Shown here piece by piece: positions 21,935-33,608 of a DNA stretch of 64,000 bases (positions within the stretch are counted from its first letter, which is position 1; the number at the start of each line of letters is the position of its first letter). The DNA is from Pohlia nutans. Taxonomy: Eukaryota; Streptophyta; Bryopsida; Bryales; Mniaceae. The stretch is from the NCBI GenBank assembly GCA_022496805.1, contig CM040085.1, positions 28,673,811-28,737,810 on the forward strand. The letters run 5' to 3'. The position numbers and the translations under genes were made by a program. Under the pieces are notes generated by a model. The model was not told the origin of the DNA. It did not search any database and worked only from the letters and a program-made list of their open reading frames with translations.

Positions 21935-22615
21935 TGACTAAACTATCTCTCATGAGTAGTTGCATACTTCAAAAATCGCCATATAAACTAATTGATAGTT
22001 TAGAATCTTTCAACAAAATTTTGATATGTTGTAGTACATATATGATAATGTGTGTACACTCAATTTTATTATTTTTCAATCATATTAGAACCTATTATTT
22101 ATTGATCAAATTTTCAACTGAAAAAAAACTTTTTATATGTGTGCATGATTTAGAATTTTCTTCTATAGGAAGAATGCTCATTGCTTTTAGATCATATGCT
22201 AAAAATCTCATGAATTTTGGAGCTTAATCAAGGAAAATCTTACTAAGTGAAATTTGGTCCAAATTTATTACTTTTACAATATTTTAACCCTAAAATCCAA
22301 AACCAATGAGAAAATACTAAAGCGTGTAATTTTGATATATGTAACTTTTTGAATGTTTTTACTTTTTTGGAAAATGTCAAATTTACATGCTTTTTGGAAT
22401 AAAAAAATCGTGGTCACATTTAAAAAGTTTAGGATGCATCAAAATAATTTTGAGAAGTAAATAATAGGTCCTAATATGATTGGAAAAACTTGAAACCGAG
22501 GATACATACATTATCCTATATGTATTTTAACATATCCATTTTTTTCTTAAAGATTCTAAACTATCAGTTAGTAATGGCGATTTTTGAGGTGTGCAACTAC
22601 TTATGAGAGATAGTG
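21935..22615. mobile_element. Long inverted-repeat (foldback) element, about 680 bp
   Basis: The left arm AAACTATCTCTCATGAGTAG...AACTAATTGATAGTTTAGAA is complementary, with few mismatches, to the right arm ending CTACTTATGAGAGATAGT. Weaker pairing continues inward for over 200 bp. Ends are approximate and no target duplication is evident. It does not match the other families in the window. Confidence 0.65.
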
Positions 22616-23828
22616 TAGATAACAAAACATTGTGTAGAGAGCGAGGAGTGAGGCATTTTTCTCTAACTAATAATAATATATTTTATATTAAAAATTTATT
22701 TAATGTGAAAATATAAATCAATACTTTTTTAAAAAAAAATTATGAATATTTTATATTTTATGGAATATTTTTGATAACCATACCCTTAATGTATTTTTTG
22801 AAAGAAAAATTTGAAACCTATATTACATTTACAAAAAATATAATTATTACCTTGAAATTTTAAATAGAACTCTATGTTTGTTTGCACAAGCTTTTTGGTA
22901 TGGATAATTGCCCCTCCAAGCATCATAAAAGATTTATAAAAATATCTGATAAAATCATACTGATAAATTTAGATTATTGGATGAGATTGTAGGACTCCAT
23001 AGAATTTTACGTCAAGTACACTATAAGGAGGATTAAATGTAACATATTTTTATTAAAAAATCAATATACACACATAAAAATCCCCTTTTAGTTTCATTTT
23101 ATAATGCATTTTTGCAATTCTCCAAATTTAAAGAGGGGTGAGGATTTAAAATAAATAAATTAAATGTAATTATCTTGTTGACATTTTGGAATTTGCTTAT
23201 GTTTTCTTTTCAATTCTATTTATATAAAACAATGTTATTACAACAACAAATATAATCTCTTTTTGGAGCTAGCATAAATCAAGGGTTTGTTTCTTCATTC
23301 CTCCACAATGCCCACATCAAAGTCCACATGACAAATGCTCTAAAAAAAATCGTGACAATTGTTGGTTTGCAATTATTCTTTACAGTCGTTGATTATTCTT
23401 TATTAATTGTAATTCACACCCGAATTCACATTGTAGCACGAAGTGCCTAGAACAAGGATACTCTTGAAGGTAGCACGCACACAATGTAACCTTACCCTTA
23501 TGGACTCAATTGCTTTCAAAGATTTATCTCTTTATATTTTTTGGTTGGAAGGAGAAGATTACATTGAATAGACTCTACTCGAGGGATATGGCTCACTAGA
23601 CTCTTAGTGGTTTTTTAATTTTATCAACACCCTCAAGACACACATTCACAAGATGTTCTTTAAAAGCTTTTTCTGATCTTTAAAAAGAAAAAAGAAAATA
23701 AAGAATTTTGTTTTTTTTTTCTCTAGGTCTATGAAAGTCTAAGAAATTACTATCAATCTAATGAAAAATAATCACGGGAGTAACAACAAAGGTAAACAAG
23801 AAATTTGGAGGCTAATAAAAATTCAACA
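22616..23828. other. Intergenic; remnant of a TTAA element
   Basis: No gene is seen. 23080-23145 (TTTTATAATGCATTTTTGCAATTC) is an eroded right-end fragment of the 20298-20865 subfamily. Confidence 0.5.
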
Positions 23829-24499
23829 TATTAGTAGAAAAATGGTATTTGGGGCATTAAGCTACATTGCCAAAGCATGGTGCCATATGCACCACGCACA
23901 TGCACCAAATGAGCGCCTCCAAACTCTCGTGGAAGCTGATCCTGGCATGAAAAGCTAAAATGGCGGGACGCACTGGCAGTTCTATATAAGCTTGAAACCA
24001 AGATCCCCAAGGCAATAGGCGCCTCCAACCTTGTAGCTCACAAGGCCGGCCCTCTTCTAATCCAGCCCTATAGTCTGCCCATTTCACCATATGTCACTTG
24101 TGTTTATCCTTTTACCTAAGCCCGCTTGCTTTTTTTCCCGCCAGCCCGGTGTTTAACCCGCCAACAGTCAAATACCTTGTCGCATGTACATGTTTCCTTG
24201 GTATTTACTCACCTAGCCCCTCTGTTATTTATCCCGCAGTTATCTTTGTAATCTTGTAGTTACCTTGCTGTTACTACAAGCCCCCACCTCGAGCTAGCAT
24301 GTCCCAACTCCGAATTAAGTCGACCCTCGTCAACGATTCCCTAGCTGATGTCATCGTTCTCTGGGTTGTCTGCCTCCTAAGGCCCTCATGTGCGTGAGGC
24401 AATAGACCCACTTGGGCACCAAAATAGTGCCCAAATATGCATGTGGCATCATGCTATGGCATTGTAGTTTGGTGCCCCAAATACACCTTTCTACTAGTG
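23829..24499. mobile_element. CACTA-like element with GC-rich interior, 671 bp, ACA target duplication
   Basis: The right terminus, read inward, is CACTAGTAGAAAGGTGTATT. The left terminus TATTAGTAGAAAAATGGTA is the same motif with two substitutions at the first bases. ACA flanks both sides (23826-23828, 24500-24502). Inner complementarity continues at TATTTGGGGCA. The interior (about 23990-24420) is markedly more GC-rich than other small elements here, with CCCGCC-containing segments, and could be captured sequence. No transposase is seen. Confidence 0.82.
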
Positions 24500-24502
24500 A
24501 CA

Positions 24503-25691
24503 CCATTAAAAAAATTTAGATGCTAAATTTTCCTAAATCCAAAAAAACTTTAAAGATTAATATTAAGTATTGATTTTCAACGCCACTCAACATATATTTT
24601 TAAAATGGGTCACTTTGAAAGAAGAAGAATAACGTTGGCCGTAAATCTATCATGAACATAAAGATCGTTGAGAACAAATATACTACATACATTTACCGTT
24701 TGTCTTAGGTTACTTGTTTATTAATTACAGTATCTTGTGATCATAAGGTCTACCTTCAAAAGAAGTCATGACAAGGGTAGCACGCGCCACTTTGGTCCTG
24801 GTGGCCAAGCTGGTAGCAGTTCCTCCAACAAACCCTTCATTCACGTTAGCCCTTCAAATCAGAGTTCCTCTCTCTTTCTTGTTGAGAACAAATTTACTAA
24901 CTAACTAAGCCACATGGACATAGGTAGCAAGTGCTACACTCGATGCAACTTGTCGGAGGTAGACCTTAAAACACTTTATAAAAAATAGTGTAAAAGTTGA
25001 AGAAATTGTGGCATATGAGTGCCGTCTTGGGGCACTCATAGAACATGATGCCCTCAAGTGAATGCTTCCCATTGCATCATTTTTTTTCACACCTGGGGGG
25101 TGGATTTTGTCCCGGCCGGCCATGAGAGCCTCACCAACTAACTGTTTTTTTTGTTTATATTTTTGAAGGAAAAAAGAAATTCCCCCTTTCTGTAACTGGA
25201 GCTGCTGCCGTGCATGGTGGTCTTCATCATCACATGTGACCCCCAGCAGGCATCAAGTACCTGAAATTTTCCAGATTCTTAGCGCGACCACAGCCGGCCG
25301 GCCGGCCAAGCTGGCTTGTTGAACAAGTCTGAAACTCAGTCTGAATATGCCACCCTGCTATTCTGTTGGTTTATGTGAACATGACCCACCATCCCTTCTG
25401 CTCCTTCCATTTTCTGATGCTTGCAGCAACTCACTGATAGTGTGCAAGTATCACACTTTCAAACAAAAATTGTACAAGTCTGGCAATTTCAAACAAAAAT
25501 TTAACCCTTCAACATAACATTCAGTACCATGCACTGTCCCTGCCTTGGCTCTACAGTAGAGGTTGTGGAATATTCCACACCCAACTGTACTTCATCAGTA
25601 GCTAAGTGGACAGATGGAGGCTCAAGGTGATGAGCAAAGTGCATGAAGGAAAGGCACTGGCCATGAAGGCTATTGAATGTTGAGTCAACCC
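24503..25691. other. Intergenic, nothing firmly recognised
   Basis: No gene is seen. Part of it (25180-25430) is less AT-rich and contains a CCGGCCGGCCGGCC run near 25290. The perfect 16-bp palindrome GTGGAATATTCCAC lies near 25566. Confidence 0.45.
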
Positions 25692-25695
25692 TTAA

Positions 25696-26063
25696 CCCTT
25701 AAATGTCAAGGTAAGCCCCATGGGCTTATTTAAAAGAGAATAATCAAGAAAAAAGTAGATTTTCTCAACCAAATCAAGCGTGGATTGGTGCGTTGGAAAG
25801 CTACTGAAAAAGCGATCTAGATTGCAAATTTGCGCCTCATTTGAGAGATTGTGGAATCGTTGGTAAGCAATCAAAGTTATGAAATTGAACAAGTTTTTGA
25901 GGTTGGGGCAGCTGAGATGCCGTAGTGCTACAATGCTGGCCAGCAGTGTCCCGCAGAGCCGTTTTTGCATTTTTTTTAATTTTAATTTAATTTAATTTTT
26001 TTCCCTCCGAAAATTTAGATGCCTTCCGGGCTGTCCCGCCCAGGCCCTCTTGACGTTTAAGGG
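25696..26063. mobile_element. TTAA-flanked inverted-repeat element, 368 bp, with a conserved small frame
   Basis: The ends are TTAA|CCCTTAAATGTCAAG and CTTGACGTTTAAGGG|TTAA. It is about 85-90 percent similar by eye to 37531-37882 in the opposite orientation. On the minus strand both retain an uninterrupted frame of about 90 codons (here 25970-25692) beginning MQKRLC and running into the terminal repeat. The frame has no recognised domain and may be coincidence. Confidence 0.9.
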
Positions 26064-26478
26064 TTAAGTGCACATATAGTGGATTGTGAACCATTTTCTG
26101 GATGTTGAACAATTACATTTTCATCCATCCAAATTTTTGAATTTTGGATGGATGAAAAGTGTGCTCTTAAAAATGATTTTTCAAAATAATTAGAATCAAA
26201 TAATGGAAAGTATACCATCTCATAGTGCATATTATTCCAAATTTGTTACAATTTAAAAAATGTATATATTTGGTTAATTTGGGATTTTTTTATTGAATTT
26301 CAATAGAAAACCTTGAAAAATATTAATAATAAATATGATAAATCTAACCGTACAGATGTGATCTACACATTGACGTTTACAACCTCGCTTTGTACATCGA
26401 CTCCATTTTTGTTATTCATCAAAAAAACTTACAACGCATCTTTGAAATCGGTGCGTCATGTGAACCTCAAAGGGTTAA

Positions 26479-27356
26479 AACGACTAAGCAAGCCCCATGG
26501 GCTTAATAATATTTTGGGAGAATCTTACTCATAACTTCTACTCCGTTGCATCAAATGGGGTTTTTTAAATGACAAACTGAGCACCTTTGAGGGATTTATA
26601 TTTCTTTGGAATAGAACCAAAGTAAATTAAAAAGAGAATCATGCTCAAAATGGAGTTCAAAAGAGATTTTGGGTGTGGAATCAAGAAAGCATATGTCTTT
26701 TAAAGATTAAAGTAGTAGAAAAGTCAAGCTACACTTCTATACACAATCTAGCCTTCCACATTTATCAAAATGTATTTTGTAATGTTTTTCTTGCATAAAA
26801 ATATATATATTTCCTACACTAGTAGAAACACCATTGGCATGAACTAGCGAAAAGACCCACGAGAAGACCCCACATGACAAACTAAACTAATCGTGGCTCT
26901 TTTGGCTATGCTTTTTTGGTTTGTGCAGGCAGTGTTTCTACTAGTGCTACTAGTCCTGAATTTATTGATACAAAATGAACTTTTTACAATTTTTTAGGGC
27001 AAATACTTCAAAATTTTATATTAATTACAAAAATCTTCAAAAAACATATGTTTTTTTTGGAACATGTACAAGTTACAATGGAAAATCACATGATATGTTT
27101 TCCATAAAAAATTTCATTTGAAATTTGAAAGCTGAACATTCTATGTAGTGTAATTCAAGTCTTAAGTTACAAAAGCTTGCTAAAGAAATAAAATACTCAA
27201 TACTTGGAAATTGTAAGATGTAAATGCACAGTGAAAATTAGACTTGATAAACTTCATTTTCAAAGTTGGGTTTAAAAGCAAAAATATTAATTTTCAAGGT
27301 CAAAATTGAGTTTGACCAATTAACATTCACTATCTAGATGCGTGGTCCTTTAAGTG
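26479..27356. mobile_element. Degenerate TTAA-type element with nested CACTA element
   Basis: The left end is eroded (TTAA|AACGACTAAGCAAGCCCCAT resembles the 25696 subfamily after its first bases). The right end is GGTCCTTTAAGTG|TTAA. The CACTA element 26817-26946 lies inside and is therefore younger. Assignment of the two ends to one element is inference. Confidence 0.45.
26817..26946. mobile_element. CACTA-ended element, 130 bp, CTA target duplication
   Basis: The ends are CACTAGTAGAAACACC and GTGTTTCTACTAGTG, with CTA on both sides (26814-26816, 26947-26949). Its interior (GACCCCACATGACAAACTAA) matches both ends of the larger element 49835-50617, so it is an internal-deletion derivative of that subfamily. 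Confidence 0.9.
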
Positions 27357-27888
27357 TTAAAAGCACCTGCACGGAGATGGGAAGTGCTTTCCATTTTTAT
27401 TTTTATTTCTAATTTTATTAACAAGGGAAACAATACAACTTCCATTTGGATCCCAATAAAAGATTTGGAGAGCGTCCAATGTAACTAGTGAAAGTGAACA
27501 TTTATTGAGAGTAACAAATCACTACAAAGAATCATAACATTGGTCTAGAAACCATTGTGAACAAATAATTTGTTGGGATAATTTGTCTATTTGACATATC
27601 TCAAGGACATGTGTAGTGAGGTATACCTTTGGTGTCTCTTCTTAGAGATAAGCTCAATGACCGTAACTAGTAATCACGAGGTGATAAATAATAATCATTA
27701 TTGAATATTAAGTTTTTTTGTACTTAGGTTGGAGTATGATCGCTAAAGGTTAATGAGTTTGTAATTGAAGGCGTGATTCAAATCCTATGTGGACACTAAT
27801 TATGTCACTTGACATTGTTTTTGTTCTCAACTAAGTTTGGATTAATTTCATCAATTTCAAACCTCAAACTTAACTTATTGTATGTTAA

Positions 27889-28103
27889 CCCTTAAAAGGC
27901 CCTTGGGGTCCGTGTATGTAGCCATGTAATTATTCAATTGTGGTTTATTATATGAATTGTGATACATTGTTATATACATATTATCATGAATGTTAATTGT
28001 ACTTTGTATTGAAAAGTGTTTGGTCATTGTTATTTTGATGAAATACCACCAAATACAGAATATACTATACGACCGCAAACGGGGCTTTCGGGCTGTTCAA
28101 GGG
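27889..28103. mobile_element. TTAA-flanked inverted-repeat element, 215 bp
   Basis: The ends are TTAA|CCCTTAAAAGGCCC and GGGCTGTTCAAGGG|TTAA, with TTAA at 27885-27888 and 28104-28107. It is the smallest intact member here and non-coding. Confidence 0.85.
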
Positions 28104-28107
28104 TTAA

Positions 28108-28792
28108 AAAACTATGTTAAGAAACATTTGGACGGCTTTACTTAACAATTTTTTTCATGTGAATTAATTGTTATTTTTACCCCAAATAAAACCCCAACCC
28201 AGAATGTCAACAGAGCTCTCACCATTGGCCAGGTCTCAAATTTATGTACCATGATGCACTAGCTTAGATGAATACAGTGCGCGATTAATCATCTACAGTT
28301 TGCCTTGCCTTTCAAGGGTGACTTGGTCTTGTCTTACAAGAAATTCATAGACCCGACAATCAAAGGAACCTTGCCATAAGTAGTATGACATGGTCAAAAT
28401 TAGTCACCTTTATTAACCAACTACGCCATTTTCCGCCAGAATCTTACCCCATTTTGGCTGCAGTGGCTACTTTTATACTAAAAAAATGGGCAAAAAAAAT
28501 GGATGAAAATGTCAAAATCTTCTCAAAAAAATATTTGAATCGTCACTATAATAGATCAATTTAATAGATCAATTTATGGATGAGCATACATACATACATT
28601 CCAAGGTGCATGTTGCTCTACCAAAGAAAAAAGAAAAAACAAAAAACAAAAAACAAAAAACAAAAAAGAAATGATTTTTTTTTAGTTAAATTCATATCTA
28701 CAAGGGAAATGTTGCATTTCAATAATTGAGGTGGAATATACGATGAGTTTTGTTTTGTGAACAATAAGGGAAAAAAATAACTTTGATTTATG
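28108..28792. other. Intergenic; (CAAAAAA)n run
   Basis: No gene is seen. A heptamer-like (CAAAAAA)n tract covers 28640-28669. Confidence 0.55.
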
Positions 28793-28797
28793 ATATT

Positions 28798-29150
28798 TGT
28801 TAGAAGTACATTTACTGTGTTAATAATTCCTATTAGAACATGTGTTAGTTATGTACTTTGACAAAGTTGTTAGTTAACAAATTTGTAGCGCGGCGTAGCC
28901 ATAGTTGCCGTAGTAGTCGTCATAGTCGTCATAGCCGTTATGGCGGTAATAGCTGTAGTCTTGTAGGTAATTGACTACGTGTGTTCACACTTGGTGTGAA
29001 TGGTCTAAGTCACTTAGACCATTGTATAAGAGCTCGGGGGTGAAACTCTTGATAATATCTTGATCATACCTCTACGGTTGGGTGGAGAGCTCCAATTTCA
29101 TTTGCATTAGTAAAACTCCTATCTTCATAGACACCTCTTGTTTTTCTACA
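28798..29150. mobile_element. Solo LTR, 353 bp, ATATT target duplication
   Basis: It begins TGTTAGAAGTACATTTACTG and ends TTTTTCTACA, the TG...CA borders of an LTR. The five bases ATATT occur immediately outside both ends (28793-28797 and 29151-29155). Inside is a TATAAGAGC motif near 29021, typical of an LTR promoter, and an imperfect GTAGTCGTC repeat at 28893-28964. No second copy or internal coding part is in the window, so it is the product of LTR-LTR recombination. Its strand and superfamily (likely Ty1/copia by size) are inferred. Confidence 0.82.
28893..28964. repeat. Imperfect GTAGTCGTC/GTAGCCGTT trinucleotide-like repeat
   Basis: Runs of GTAGTCGTCATAGTCGTCAT units lie inside the solo LTR. 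Their composition differs sharply from the AT-rich surroundings. Confidence 0.8.
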
Positions 29151-29155
29151 ATATT

Positions 29156-29676
29156 AGATTTTATTTTATTTTATATAAATTTGTTAAAAAGTCGATAAAG
29201 TTTTGGATTGCTTTGCTAAAACATTCTTACTGTTAGGATCAATTGGAATTTTTCAATTTGATGTTGAAATTATTAATGATTTAGTTCTTTCTTTCATTAC
29301 TCACCTTCTTTCACTTATATTTTATAAAACTGGATATCGTGTTTTTTTCCCTACGGAATCCCAACTTAAAAGCCCAACTTAGCATCAAAATATATAACTT
29401 ATAAAATAAAAACATGTATTTTGAAAAAATATTAAAGATGAAATTATTTTTTTTGAAAAACTTTAAAAATTTTATTTTCAAAGTTTCAGGATTCCAATTT
29501 TGCAGTTGATGAGGCTTTTTACTTAAAAGGTTTATAAGAATATTTCTCAACGAATCAATTAAGGGATCTCATGGTTAGATTTGCCAAAAAAGGGGTTACA
29601 AATTAAGAAATATTAGTTTGAAAAAGGTATTTTGTTGCAAATTTGGGCTACAAAACACCAAAGAACTTTAGGGGAT
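29156..29676. other. Intergenic, nothing recognised
   Basis: AT-rich DNA. The last bases (CTTTAGGGG|ATAA) look like an isolated right end of the TTAA superfamily. Confidence 0.45.
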
Positions 29677-29679
29677 AAT

Positions 29680-30087
29680 AGAGATATTTGCAAAGTAAGA
29701 GGGTGGGTGGTCTAAACTTTCATGGTTCATTCTTTACTTGTAAGAGAATTGTAAAGTCTATGCAAAAGAGAGAAGATGTGGGGTGTACTGGCCTTGCAAT
29801 AGAAGTGGATGAGACTTCTTGGGGCCACTAAATGCAAGGTTCAATCCCAGATGGTATGCCTTGCAGGACAATTTTGGACTGGTCTCTGCTGCCATCCTTG
29901 GTGGGGCGCCTTGATATGGGACGAAACCCACTCTTCCATCTTTTTTTTTTACACAAATACATTCCATATACCGTTATATTTTTAGCTCCAAACACAACTT
30001 CCAATTTATAGATCAAACCTTGTATTTCATCTTAACAACTGTAACAACTGGAACAACCCCTCTTTTCTCTACTTTGCAGATATCTCT
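29680..30087. mobile_element. AGAG-ended inverted-repeat element, 408 bp
   Basis: The ends are AGAGATATTTGCAAAGTA and TACTTTGCAGATATCTCT. The flanking triplets AAT and TAT differ by one base. The interior carries a good B-box-like motif, GCAAGGTTCAATCCC, near 29835-29850. It is a diverged relative of 4397-4751 and 13036-13390. Confidence 0.75.
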
Positions 30088-30090
30088 TAT

Positions 30091-31374
30091 ATCTATCCAA
30101 TTATGAGCTTGCCCTTTGTTTTTTATTGTGTTATTTCAAATAAATAAATAGTTATAATTTGAAGGAGATTTTATTAATTGATACTGGGAAAAGAAAAAAA
30201 ATGTACAAAGTGAATATCTTTTTGGAGGTTGGGTTTGGAGATGATGAGGTTGGAAAGGGCAAAGAAAAATTCCAACTATGAGAGTATAGAAATGTAAGTG
30301 GAGGGCAAGTTAGATACTTTACTATTGATATGAAATTTTTACATCATTATTGAAGAAGGTCCAACCAATCACACAATGACACATAACACATTTTTGGCTC
30401 AAATTTCAAATCATTTTGTGCCAAACCAAACCCTTATTGAACCCTAAAGGACGAAAGATTCATAGTTTAAAAATAACAAAAATAATGTGAAAAATATAAT
30501 TATGATGAGACCAAATTTTAAATAAACAGAATCAATGAAGAATATTGCATGTGTTGATAAAAATAAAAATAAAACTTGAAAAAAAAAGTTTAGGAAGGAC
30601 TTCTTCAAAACTGCTAAAAGAAAAAGTAGATTAGTTTTGTTGTTGGGTGTCTAGTGTCCATCTTTGCTCCCATCTATTATGGCCAAGTGGTCACCAAGCT
30701 ATGGAGTTGTACTAGTTCCTCTTGTTCCAAAAAATAAAAAATAAAAATCTGTACATTAAATAAGGTAGGTTTTTTGTCTTGTTTTGTATGTTACGTTGAT
30801 ATCTCCCGGACTGTGCACCTGTCAACCGTGTTCCTCATATCGTAGGAAAGCTCTTAATGAGAAGGGGTGCACTGAAGTTGTTTCGTGACTTTTTGGACCT
30901 ACAATGTGGAAGTTGTGGATTTTAAATTTAAATTTTTAAATTTTTAATTGAATTAAATTATTCTAAAAATTAAAATTAAAATTAAAAGCGTGGCCAGATA
31001 ATAGAGAACACTAGGTAGATGGCACAACCACACTAGTAAAAAATAAAAATAAAAACAAAAATTGCTAAAAATAAATGTGAGCCTAATTCAGGCTTCTTCA
31101 TCCTTTACAGGTTAGAGCAGCCCTCTCAGGGCTGGTGGGTTCCAAAATGAGCTCCAAAATGATGTTTTTAGCAAAAAATAAAAACCTCTCGTTCCAAAAT
31201 TTCCCAGCCCATTGAATGATGATTTTTTGTTTTGCTAATTTGACCAATTAAGGTAGTAAATTACATATTTTGCTTCGTTTTGGCGTACACAACAATGTAG
31301 AAAAAGAACATCTCAAAAGAATGAAAGGAAATTTGTGATAATGACCCTCAAAAATGAGAAAAATTGCATGTCGT
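30091..31374. other. Intergenic, nothing recognised
   Basis: No gene is seen. AT-rich with short AAAATAAAAATAAAA tracts. An isolated CACTAGTAAAAAATAAAA near 31033 may be an orphan terminus. Confidence 0.45.
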
Positions 31375-31378
31375 TTAA

Positions 31379-31956
31379 CCCCTAAACGTCCTCACTATGT
31401 CCAGATTGGGCAGCTATGCAAAGATGCAGTATAAAATGCAACCAAGAGGGATATTTTGAACTTGATGTATGAATAGAAGTTGTACATGATGAATTTTAGA
31501 TTCTATCCATATGGTTAAATTTATGATTGCAATCACCAATATTTTTGTATAAAATTTGAAACTTAAAATTCAAAACTCTTTTGTAATTCGATTACGAATA
31601 AAATGTTGACAATCTATGGATGAAATTTGTTGTGATGGATTGAATGTAATACTCTCTAAGTGCAATGATTTTGGGAGATTTTTTTGTTGCTTAATTTTAT
31701 GAGTTGATTTTTTCAAGAGCACTTCTGATTCATTTTGAATAAAGATCTTAGAAATTTTTAGTGAATCTTTGCAACATGAAACAAGGCATAAAAGTTTCAC
31801 AAATCATCCCCTTTCTAATCGGTTGTCACATGCATGAAGCTAACTTCCCATAAAATCTATAGTAAAATCCACACTGCAAAAAAGTGCATGACAGATGAGA
31901 AAACATGAATGAAATATGTACATCGTTCAAATTATGGACGCCTAGGCAGTTAAGGG
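31379..31956. mobile_element. TTAA-flanked inverted-repeat element, 578 bp
   Basis: The ends are TTAA|CCCCTAAACGTCC and ACGCCTAGGCAGTTAAGGG|TTAA, with TTAA at 31375-31378 and 31957-31960. It is the best full-length representative of a subfamily with copies or pieces at 2335-2520, 19364-19820, 20298-20865, 23080-23145, 41064-41235, 50790-51275 and 63755-64000. Confidence 0.9.
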
Positions 31957-32090
31957 TTAATAAAAACCTCTCTTGTAGCCCCTTGTTTTGTAAACAGAAA
32001 CAAAAAAGGATGCCACTTTCAAGAGAGTGCCAAATCGTGTTCCAAAGAGTATTTAAATGGGTTGAAGAGTTCACAACATTCTTAAGTCCT

Positions 32091-32210
32091 CACTAGTAGA
32101 AAAGGTGGCACTGCCGAGGGAGATGTCTAGGCAAGTAGTGCCCAATTCCACGCATGCACAGTGATTTTGCTTGGACATGTCCCTGGGCAGCGCCACCTTT
32201 TTTACTAGTG
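32091..32210. mobile_element. CACTA-ended element, 120 bp, CCT target duplication
   Basis: The ends are CACTAGTAGAAAAGGTGGCA and GCCACCTTTTTTACTAGTG, with CCT on both sides (32088-32090, 32211-32213). Inner pairing continues through CTGCC and GGCAG. Non-coding. Confidence 0.9.
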
Positions 32211-32318
32211 CCTTGCTGGGCCACACAATCACCCTTTTACACTGTAGAGAAACTACAAATAAAATAATTAAACTCTCCAACCCTCGTTGCTTGGCCGAGC
32301 TAAAGTTAGAAAAAATAC

Positions 32319-32739
32319 TAAGGTGGTTACCCCATTACCAACTAGCACCTTAAACCAACAGCTAGGGGCATTTTCCACAATCAATGCTGCAATGATGTTG
32401 GTTTTAGCATGAGTTACATGTAAAAATGGGTTCTCTCTTGTTGGTTTCAGTATATGTAAGTGTAGTTATGGGTTCGTTGTTGTTGGTTTAAGCATCTTTA
32501 CTGTGTGCAATACAAATCTTCTTTAGACAAAAAGAGCTCTACCTATGTGACGTGAATGGGATGTGTCATACTTCAACTTTGAAAATTTATAACTAATTCA
32601 TTCTTCATCCAAAAATTATGTTTCAACTTGTGTTGAAATCTATTTCTTTTTGCCTAACACTTAAAAATAATAATACTAAATAATATCAATGTCTCATATA
32701 CGTATTTCTTATTCAGTTGGGAATGGGGTAACCACCTTA
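32319..32739. mobile_element. TA-flanked MITE with AGGTGGTTACC ends, 421 bp (inverted copy)
   Basis: The ends are TA|AGGTGGTTACCCCATTACC and GAATGGGGTAACCACCT|TA. It is the reverse-complement copy of 14883-15303 with identical length, so it is a well-defined family. Confidence 0.88.
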
Positions 32740-33608
32740 GTTGGCTGCGATTCCTCCGATCCCTTGACAGATGCTTGAGATTGGGAGGTGCAACAGTGGG
32801 CCTCTAAAGAATGTTATGAGTTGGTTATGGTAGGCATGGTTATTACCACTAACAGGATTGTCCGGAATGAATGCCGGCAGGTGGGGCTTACTGAAGGGAG
32901 GAGCCAGTGAGGACTTCATCAACTTGGTTCTCGGTTTCTGCTTCAGTGCCACTGTACCCATCAGACCAGGGGGCGAAGTTCCCAAAATTATGAGCCTGGA
33001 TGGACCGAGGTGGGTGAACGATGAGCAAGCAAGGGCGGGATGTACGAGTGGCACTTAACTCAGGGCCATGCCATGAGAATACCGTAGGCCACAAATGATT
33101 GTTGTTGGAATTGATGCAGCCAGCCCTGCCACCATCAAAGATGCTCCCTCGCTGCTCGTTCAGTTGTTGTGGCTCCCCGGCCTAGAGAATTAATTTTGGG
33201 TCCTCAGTTTGCATGTATGTACGCATGCATGCATGTATGGATGCATGGATGCATGTGTGCATGTGTGTATGTATGTATGTATGTATGTCCTGCAGGCGTG
33301 GGTCTCACTGCCTATCTCCTCTCCATAAGGTTCTTTAGCCCTTGTAAGCTATATTTAGGAATAAGAATCTTTGCACGAGAATCGTTGTAGTGGATTTTAG
33401 AGTATTGGACATGTCATGTAATTCTTTAGCTAAAGAATGATGGTGGAGGGTTGGAAGTGGCAACAACCTTGCCTCAAGAATCGCATGTTTTGATTTTTTT
33501 TTAATCTTTCATGCAATGAGAGCGAAAGGGTGAACTCTTGCAAGGGCTATAGAAAGGAGCTCAACTACTCTAAAAAAAAAAATGCACTATTATGAACCTT
33601 TTAGACCA
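32740..33608. other. Less AT-rich intergenic segment, possible gene fragment
   Basis: 32740-33180 has a more balanced base composition than its surroundings and short open frames on both strands (for example 32858-33058 plus, 32737-33054 minus), but I recognise no domain and there are no matching splice signals. It may be a gene relic or part of an old retroelement. A CATG/TATG simple repeat follows at 33211-33288. Confidence 0.35.
33211..33288. repeat. (ATGC/ATGT)n microsatellite
   Basis: Imperfect tetranucleotide run GCATGTATGTACGCATGCAT continuing to a clean (GTAT)n end. Confidence 0.92.

Noticed and set aside
32858..33200. Possible Argonaute-like PIWI fragment (VVGIDAASPATIKDAPS reading near 33098-33150)
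   Set aside because: The similarity to GIDVTHP...PSI is only a dozen residues with key residues changed, and upstream frames show no PIWI or MID sequence.
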